DNA from: Acidimicrobiales bacterium
GTDB taxonomy: Bacteria; Actinomycetota; Acidimicrobiia; Acidimicrobiales; SZUA-35
DNA: 54,593 nt
Assembly (NCBI GenBank): GCA_013003535.1
Contig: JABDIY010000081.1
Coordinates: forward strand, 1 to 54,593
Reading direction: 5' to 3'
In this document: one piece after another, positions 49,427 through 54,593 of the stretch
Position numbering within the stretch: position 1 is the stretch's first letter
Layout: each line of letters opens with the position of its first letter
Notes under the pieces: generated by a model
Database searches by the model: none
What the model was told of the DNA's origin: nothing
What the model saw: only the letters and a program-made list of their open reading frames with translations
Position numbers and translations under genes: made by a program

Positions 49427-51094
49427 GTGAGTGGTGTGCGCCCCGACATCAACTGGCTGAACTATGCCGCTGCCGTCGGTGTTGATGGGATTGCTGGCCT
49501 CGTCCTCGACGCCTGTGCCAATGAGGGCGGGGTGGCTGCTGCTTCGCATCAAGGGGTTCTGCTCCCGGAACCGACCGGAGGCTGGGCGAATCCCCGCCTG
49601 TTGGGTTGGGTGCACGAATGGATGACGAGTGCGTCCGATCGTGACGATCGCGGTGCCTACTACACCCCACCCGACTTCGCCGCCGACGTTGTAGATGCCG
49701 CGTTGCGGCCCGCGGCTGGGTCGGCCTTCGGAATCCCTGCCTTCACAGTGGACCCCGCCTGTGGTGGGGGAGTATTCCTCTTGGAGGTACTGGACCGTCT
49801 TGTCAGCAGCGGTGTAGATCCGGGCCCCGCAGTTGGTGCAGTCGCTGGGTTGGAGATCGATCCTGGTGCCGCCCGAGCGGCTCGTCTTGCCATCCAGGCA
49901 TGGCAGCTACTCCACGGTCTCTACCCGGTACGCCCCCCGCAGATCGTGGTGGCGGATGCTTTGGGCGGTTGGCCGCGGAGTTGGCCCGAGCCACAACTGG
50001 TGGTAGGAAACCCTCCGTTTGCAAGCCCGATGAAGTCTGGTTCTGTGCCGGCGGAGGCCGCGTCGTACCGGAATCACCATTCCGAAGTGCTCGGCCCCTA
50101 TGCCGATCTTGCTGCGATTCATCTCTGGCGCGCCAGTCAAGCCCTGGCCGATGGTGGGCGGCTGGCGTTTGTCGCCCCGGTCTCCATCATCAACGCTCGC
50201 GACACCGGGCTGTTGTGGAAGCGATTGGAGACCCAGGCCGATGCGGTTCGGGTCCTCATCCCTGCGTCCAATCCGTTCGAGGCATCGGTCCAAGTTTTCG
50301 TTCCCGTGCTCGAGATGCGTCGAGAGGCGCGCTCGAACCGTCGGTCACTCGCAGCGGCAGTAGGGGACGCAATCGGAATTCCTCCGGTAGAAGTACCCCT
50401 CGAAACGCCAACCTTGGTCACGATCGCCAACGCCACGAGCGGATTTCGAGACGAGTTCTATGGCCTCGCCGAGTTTGCTTCCGAGGAAACCCAGTCCAAT
50501 TCCGCCCAACCGCTGCGAAAGCTGGTCAACGTCGGATCCATCGATCCGTTGCATTGCTCCTGGGGTCAGACCCCCGCCCGGTTCGCCAAGGAGCGATGGG
50601 AACGTCCTGTGGTCGACGCATCAAAACTCACCGGCAAAGTGGGCGCCTTTGTCGATCGTCAGAATCGTCCGAAGGTGCTCGTGGCCACCCAGAGCAGCAT
50701 TCTGGAACCAGTGGTGGATCCCGTAGGCGATCTGGTGGGGATTACGCCCACATTGATCGTCACCACCGACCGGCCTTCCCACGTGGCAGCCATGCTGCTT
50801 GCTCCGCCCGTTGTGGCAATCGCCGCTCAACGCTGGTATGGCACAGGGCTTACAGCCACAGCGTTACGACCCACGGCATCCACGTTGGTAGAACTACCGC
50901 TCCCGCTGGATCAGGAGTTGTGGGACCAAGCGGCAGCGCTCGTGGACCGAAATACCGATCCTGTCGACGGCCATCAATCGGCTCCCTCGGCGGCCACGCT
51001 CCTTGAAATAGCGGAGCTCATGAACCGGGCCTACGGGGCGGACGCCGACGTGCTGCGGTGGTGGCTGGAGCGTGCTCGTCTAACCGAGGCATGA
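49427..51094 (+). CDS. Solitary N6-adenine DNA methyltransferase
   Basis: A 555-aa SAM-dependent DNA methyltransferase. Seen are GAYYTPPDFA (motif X-like), DPACGGGVFLLEVLD (motif I, SAM binding) and VVGNPPFASPMKSG (motif IV NPPF). The second half is a long target-recognition-like region with no nuclease motif. No restriction endonuclease or specificity gene is adjacent; the next gene, metX, overlaps by 4 bp (ATGA). It may be an orphan methylase with a regulatory role or the remains of a type IIG system. Start is GTG 49427. Confidence 0.85.
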   Translation: MSGVRPDINWLNYAAAVGVDGIAGLVLDACANEGGVAAASHQGVLLPEPTGGWANPRLLGWVHEWMTSASDRDDRGAYYTPPDFAADVVDAALRPAAGSAFGIPAFTVDPACGGGVFLLEVLDRLVSSGVDPGPAVGAVAGLEIDPGAARAARLAIQAWQLLHGLYPVRPPQIVVADALGGWPRSWPEPQLVVGNPPFASPMKSGSVPAEAASYRNHHSEVLGPYADLAAIHLWRASQALADGGRLAFVAPVSIINARDTGLLWKRLETQADAVRVLIPASNPFEASVQVFVPVLEMRREARSNRRSLAAAVGDAIGIPPVEVPLETPTLVTIANATSGFRDEFYGLAEFASEETQSNSAQPLRKLVNVGSIDPLHCSWGQTPARFAKERWERPVVDASKLTGKVGAFVDRQNRPKVLVATQSSILEPVVDPVGDLVGITPTLIVTTDRPSHVAAMLLAPPVVAIAAQRWYGTGLTATALRPTASTLVELPLPLDQELWDQAAALVDRNTDPVDGHQSAPSAATLLEIAELMNRAYGADADVLRWWLERARLTEA

Positions 51095-52341
51095 GCCACT
51101 CCTTCCCGGAGTCCGCCCCGGTCTTCTACACTGCTCATATGTCCGAGGGCTACCCCCAGCAGCGGCCACCGTCGGCGCTCCCACCGATCGCGCCCACCGG
51201 GGGTTGGTGGCCTACTGATCCGCCCGGCCACCGCCGGTTTGCGCAGGTCTGCTCCAACCGTTGTTTCGTGCTGGAGTTCGGCGGCGTTCTCGACAACATC
51301 ACACTGGCCTATGAGACCTGGGGGGAGCTGGACGCCGGCGGGACCAACGCAGTCCTGGTCTGCCATGCCCTCACCGGCGATTCCCATGCCGCAGGTGTCT
51401 CGGGGCCCGGGCATGCCACCGATGGGTGGTGGAACGACATGGTCGGACCCGGAAAACCCCTTGATACCAACCGTTATTTCGTTGTTTGCGTCAACGTGCT
51501 GGGTGGATGTCAAGGGTCCACGGGTCCCATGAGCACACACCAGGGCGACAGCAAACCTTACGGAGCGCGTTTCCCCCTGATCAGTATTCGAGACATCGTT
51601 CGGACCCAGGCGATGTTGGCCGACCATCTCGGAGTAAGTACATGGATGGCGGTCGTCGGCGGTTCCATGGGCGGAATGCAGGCGCTCGAGTGGGCGGCGA
51701 TGTATCCCCGTCGGGTCTCATCGTTGGTGTGCATTGCAACCTCGGCGCGTGCATCGGCCCAGCAAATCGCATGGAGTCAGACCGGACGACTGGCGATTAT
51801 CAACGACCCGAACTGGAACGGCGGTGACTACTACGACGCCGCGGCCGGTGAGGGCCCTCATGAAGGCCTCATGTTGGCTCGGCGAATTGCCCAGATTCAC
51901 TACCGCAGTGACGCATCACTGGAGCGGCGATTCTCACGCGCTACCAAGGATGCCCTCGATCACTTTCAGCCGTGGGACCAGTTCCAGGTGGAAAGCTATT
52001 TAGATCACCACGGTCGCAAGCTGGCCCAGCGTTTCGACGCCAACAGTTACCTGGTGTTGAACCGGGCAATGGACATGCATGACCTCGGTCGAGGACGAGG
52101 TGGATTGGGGGCCGCTCTCGCTCGCATCACCTGCCCGACGTTGGTGGTGAGTATCGACTCCGATGACCTCTACACGCCCCGTCAACAAGAAGAGCTTCGC
52201 GATGGATTACAGGCGGTCGGCACACCAACCGAGTACGAGGTGATCAATTCGATCCATGGTCACGACGGTTTCCTGATCGAGTTCGACCAGTTGGGTCCGA
52301 TGGTCGATGACTTCGTGACCGACCACTTCAAGATGCGGTGA
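51091..52341 (+). CDS. metX: Homoserine O-acetyltransferase
   Basis: Alpha/beta-hydrolase-fold acyltransferase activating homoserine for methionine synthesis. Motifs are LAYETWGELDAGGTNAVLVCHALTGDSHAAG in shorter form (LAYETWGEL), NVLGGCQGSTGP, nucleophile elbow VVGGSMGGMQALEW, acid SIDSDDLYTP and the final HGHDGFL His. From ATG 51091 it has 416 aa and overlaps the methyltransferase stop; ATG 51139 gives 400 aa and sits just behind a TACACT hexamer, so a leaderless start there is also possible. Confidence 0.94.
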   Translation: MSHSFPESAPVFYTAHMSEGYPQQRPPSALPPIAPTGGWWPTDPPGHRRFAQVCSNRCFVLEFGGVLDNITLAYETWGELDAGGTNAVLVCHALTGDSHAAGVSGPGHATDGWWNDMVGPGKPLDTNRYFVVCVNVLGGCQGSTGPMSTHQGDSKPYGARFPLISIRDIVRTQAMLADHLGVSTWMAVVGGSMGGMQALEWAAMYPRRVSSLVCIATSARASAQQIAWSQTGRLAIINDPNWNGGDYYDAAAGEGPHEGLMLARRIAQIHYRSDASLERRFSRATKDALDHFQPWDQFQVESYLDHHGRKLAQRFDANSYLVLNRAMDMHDLGRGRGGLGAALARITCPTLVVSIDSDDLYTPRQQEELRDGLQAVGTPTEYEVINSIHGHDGFLIEFDQLGPMVDDFVTDHFKMR

Positions 52342-52389
52342 ATCGCCCTGCTTCTGCCTCAATCTTCGAACACGATTGCTTGAAGCGAC

Positions 52390-53178
52390 GTGCCTGAAGG
52401 CGTGGAGATAGAGATGTATCGCCGTTCCGCCGAGGCGGTCCTCGGCCGAGTTGTCCAGCGGGTAGATGCTCCCGATGCGTACTACATCAAAGGAGGCGTG
52501 TCCCCGGCCCAACTCGCCGAGGTGTTAGTCGGGCGGACTGTTACCGGGACCGAGCGCATCGGCAAGCTCCTGTTACTCGACTTGGACCACGAGCGGCATG
52601 CTCTCGGTCTGCGGTTCGGGATGTCCGGCCGAATCGTGGTGGATGAAAATGCCGTGATCGAAACGCTGCAGTACTCATCTGGTCGGGATGACCCGGCGTG
52701 GGACCGATTCGCTCTGCACTTCGAGTCACCTGGGGGAACGCTGCGGATCAACGACCCCCGTCGTCTCGGGGGAGTGGAGCTCGCCCCGGATGTCACGAAA
52801 TTGGGTGTCGACCTTTTCCAGGCCACCCCAGCTGCGGTTCGAGATCATGTTGTCTCCAGTTCTGTGGCGTTGAAGGCCCGTCTGCTCGATCAACGCTCGA
52901 TCGCCGGCATCGGAAACCTCCTGGCCGACGAGATCTTGTGGCGGGCCGGCTTGGATCCAGCTCGACCCGCCAACTCTTTGACCGTGGCGGAGACCGAGCG
53001 GTTGAGCCGCCACATTCGTTCTGTCGCTCGCCAAATGTTGGCAAAGGGGGGTTCGCATATGGGGCGCCTGCAGCCTGCCCGTGAGCGGCGCGGTCGGTGC
53101 CCCAGGGACCAGACCGAGCTGGAGCGGCGCACCATTGGGGGTCGGACGTCCTACTCGTGCCCCCTCCATCAGGTGTAG
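52390..53178 (+). CDS. Formamidopyrimidine-DNA glycosylase-like protein with altered zinc finger
   Basis: Base-excision repair glycosylase/AP lyase of the Fpg/Nei family (262 aa). The N-terminus is PEGVEIE, giving the catalytic Pro2 and Glu3. GKLLLLDL holds the beta-loop Lys; GIGNLLADEILWRAGLDP is the H2TH motif. The C-terminal zinc finger should be CxxC...CxxC, but reads C237-PRD and C257-PLH, leaving two Cys plus Asp240 and His260. GGRTSYSC keeps the lesion-contacting Arg. Whether it removes 8-oxoG or Nei-type lesions cannot be decided. Start is a GTG. Confidence 0.88.
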   Translation: MPEGVEIEMYRRSAEAVLGRVVQRVDAPDAYYIKGGVSPAQLAEVLVGRTVTGTERIGKLLLLDLDHERHALGLRFGMSGRIVVDENAVIETLQYSSGRDDPAWDRFALHFESPGGTLRINDPRRLGGVELAPDVTKLGVDLFQATPAAVRDHVVSSSVALKARLLDQRSIAGIGNLLADEILWRAGLDPARPANSLTVAETERLSRHIRSVARQMLAKGGSHMGRLQPARERRGRCPRDQTELERRTIGGRTSYSCPLHQV

Positions 53179-53188
53179 AATCGACGGA

Positions 53189-53749
53189 ATGCACGTTGCA
53201 CTTGTCCTGGCACAGATCGACGCCACCCGGCGCACCATCACCGCCGTCGTCTTCGCCTTGCTGGCTGTTGCCGCTGCGTTGGCCCTGCTCACAGCATGGT
53301 ATTGGCGGATAACCGATCCGCGCCGCCAGGGCCGTTCGAAGAACACGCCCCCTCCCCGGCGTCGTCGTGTCGACCGTGGCTCTTCACCAAAGGCTGATCC
53401 TTCCCCCGGCGGTGCCAGCGCAGCACCTGCTTCTGCCAGCCCCCTTTCAGGACCTGCGTCTGGAAAGGACCAGACCCGATTGATGGACCGCGACGCCATC
53501 CTCGATAGTTCGCAATCTCCCGAAGCTCAGGGTACAAGTGCCCCCATTATTCATCAGCCCCCTGCCGGGCAACCGAAGGTCCCCGAGACCACCATTGATC
53601 TACGCGAATCAGAATCGCGGCCCTCAGATCGGCGCCCCACAAACGCAGCGTCTCCTCCGGGCCAATCAACTCGTGGCCTGGTGGCCTCGGGCGCGCACGA
53701 TGAGGGACTGAGCCTCGAAGAGTGGTTGGCATTGGGCGAGGAAGACTGA
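53189..53749 (+). CDS. Single-pass membrane protein with charged linker
   Basis: A 186-aa protein with a transmembrane helix near the N-terminus (ITAVVFALLAVAAALALLTAW) and a Pro/Ser/Arg-rich disordered cytoplasmic tail that ends in a short acidic helix (EGLSLEEWLALGEED). It overlaps the following gene at TGATG. The pairing with a 71-aa partner suggests a two-gene unit. No domain is recognised and function is unknown. Confidence 0.75.
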   Translation: MHVALVLAQIDATRRTITAVVFALLAVAAALALLTAWYWRITDPRRQGRSKNTPPPRRRRVDRGSSPKADPSPGGASAAPASASPLSGPASGKDQTRLMDRDAILDSSQSPEAQGTSAPIIHQPPAGQPKVPETTIDLRESESRPSDRRPTNAASPPGQSTRGLVASGAHDEGLSLEEWLALGEED

Positions 53750-53964
53750 TGGAGCAACTCGATCTCGACGCCATCATCGAGCGTTACAAAGAACGAGCGA
53801 ACGCGGTGAAACGACGCAATCTGCCGCCGGTTGGCGGCGACGAGCGCAAGGCATTCATCCAACAAGCCGAGCAGGACTTCTTGGACTACTCTCTCATCGC
53901 CGATTCCACTGCCACACTTCAGGACGGCATCCTCACGTTCACCGTGGATCTGCGCAGCAGCTGA
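53749..53964 (+). CDS. Small hypothetical protein (71 aa)
   Basis: A short protein beginning MEQLDLDAIIERYKERANAVKRRNLPP, helical and charged, then a beta-like stretch LQDGILTFTVDL. The ATG overlaps the preceding stop by one base. It has no Cys or membrane segment. A strong terminator follows. Conserved-looking composition and coupling support it as a gene, but no family is recognised. Confidence 0.75.
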   Translation: MEQLDLDAIIERYKERANAVKRRNLPPVGGDERKAFIQQAEQDFLDYSLIADSTATLQDGILTFTVDLRSS

Positions 53965-53971
53965 CAACTGC

Positions 53972-54004
53972 AAAGGCCCGGCGGCTTTCGCCAACCGGGC
54001 CTTT
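53972..54004. terminator. Bidirectional rho-independent terminator
   Basis: A 10-bp perfect stem AAAGGCCCGG / CCGGGCCTTT with an inner GGC/GCC hairpin. The A and T ends make it work on both strands. It separates the rightward 71-aa gene from the leftward tRNA-Gly gene. Confidence 0.9.
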
Positions 54005-54010
54005 GTTCCG

Positions 54011-54083
54011 AGCGGACGACCGGATTCGAACCGGCGACCTTCTCGTTGGCAACGAGATGCTCTACCAGCTGAGCTACATCCGC
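54011..54083 (-). tRNA. tRNA-Gly(GCC)
   Basis: On the minus strand from 54083 to 54011. The acceptor stem is GCGGATG with CGTCCGC, the D-arm is GCTC-AGCTGGTA-GAGC, the anticodon loop is TTGCCAA (anticodon GCC, stem TCTCG/CGAGA) and the T-loop is TTCGAATC. The CCA end is not encoded. It is followed by the terminator at 53972-54004. Confidence 0.96.
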
Positions 54084-54155
54084 TTGAAGGATCCAGCATA
54101 GCGCGCCCCCATCATGGGTCACGAGGGTTTTGGGAAGTCCTTTCGGGCCATTTTC

Positions 54156-54593
54156 CTACGATGGGCACGGTTCAGTCCGCTCCACTTCGCCGATTTGACC
54201 GATTCGCATTGCGGCGACGGTCGACTCCCCGTTTTCGGTCTCCAGATCGAAAACCAGCCGATAGTTGGCGTCGACGGCCTCGTTCGGCTCAAACACCAAC
54301 TGCGTGAGCCCAGTGTCGGGGTCTATCTTTTCCACCAGCTGGTCCCCATAGGCGGCCCGAACTGCATCCGCGGTTGAGCCGATTCCCACGTTGGAGATCG
54401 TGAGCTGATTACGGGTGGTGGCCTCGGCACGGAGGATGACCGGGTCGGCGTCATTCGCCGCCAGAGCCAGGATGGGTGAGTGGGGGTCGCCGGCGATCCA
54501 TCCCAGTGAGCATCTTGCGTCCCGCATCATCACAACGATCGGAAGGCCCAGCGCGTCTTCGGCCTCGGACACCCTTTGACCGGGGCGGACTCC
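54156..54593 (-). CDS. Hypothetical protein, 5' end outside window
   Basis: The C-terminal 145 residues of a leftward gene. The frame is still open at the window edge (VRPGQRVSEAEDALGLP), so the GTG at 54572 is not necessarily the start. The visible part has repeats of the pattern G.GxTADAVRAAYG and DAEDALG, seen in secreted or lipoprotein-associated beta-sheet domains. It ends EVERTEPCPS. Function unknown. Confidence 0.7.
   Translation of the reverse strand, partial: GVRPGQRVSEAEDALGLPIVVMMRDARCSLGWIAGDPHSPILALAANDADPVILRAEATTRNQLTISNVGIGSTADAVRAAYGDQLVEKIDPDTGLTQLVFEPNEAVDANYRLVFDLETENGESTVAAMRIGQIGEVERTEPCPS

Overview
The window looks like a chromosomal core-genome segment of a high-GC Gram-positive bacterium (Actinomycetota), most likely of the Acidimicrobiia/Ilumatobacter type. 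The main clues are the actinobacterial arrangements recA ... miaB-miaA-dapF-hflX and lexA / LysM cell-division protein / nrdR beside a class II (B12-dependent) nrdJ. CarD, a DUF3039 protein, a mycobacterial-type CGAAC-N4-GTTCG SOS box and Thr/Ser/Pro-rich secreted proteins agree with this. The lineage is inferred from gene content; no 16S rRNA gene is present. I see no phage, insertion sequence or CRISPR array.

Layout. 1-3.1 kb: end of cinA, an 85-bp direct repeat, a Thr-rich lipoprotein, and recA with an SOS box and a strong terminator. 3.1-8.3 kb: an oxidative pentose phosphate operon (HAD-VOC fusion, gnd, zwf, ROK glucokinase, pgl). 8.3-15 kb: a YitT/YczE-like membrane protein, a short cytochrome P450, miaB and ppc. 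15-25 kb: a hydrolase, a degenerate aminoglycoside-phosphotransferase remnant coupled to miaA, then dapF, hflX, dapC (with an in-frame 30-bp tandem repeat), a DUF4214-sugar dehydrogenase fusion, dapD and dapE (succinylase route to diaminopimelate and lysine). 25-32 kb: lexA, the divergent SOS division protein, nrdR, a lytic transglycosylase, a RibD-type reductase, and nrdJ behind a probable structured leader. 32-41.4 kb: cell-surface and small membrane proteins, 5-FTHF cyclo-ligase, galE, an L,D-transpeptidase, a TlpA-like lipoprotein diverging from a peroxiredoxin whose peroxidatic Cys codon is UGA, an acyltransferase, carD and a metal-site-less MBL-fold protein. 41.4-54.6 kb: an acyl-CoA dehydrogenase, a leftward envelope operon (cyclase, serine hydrolase, APH-like kinase, murA, lgt), a DEAD-box helicase, a solitary N6 DNA methyltransferase with metX, a mutM-like gene, two small proteins, tRNA-Gly(GCC) and a partial gene.

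The most notable observation is at 38780-39241. One reading frame encodes a complete Bcp-type peroxiredoxin, and the only in-frame stop, a TGA at 38909-38911, sits exactly where the catalytic Cys of the TPGCT motif belongs. A 7-bp hairpin with a G in its small loop lies 14-33 nt downstream, in the position of a bacterial SECIS element. This predicts a selenocysteine peroxiredoxin. The selenium machinery (selA, selB, selC, selD) is not in this window. Other points worth a second look are the MurA Cys-to-Asp change (predicting fosfomycin insensitivity), the C-lobe-only pseudokinase coupled to miaA, the expanding N-terminal repeat in DapC, the nrdJ leader RNA, and a 56-aa membrane protein overlapping an RDD gene.
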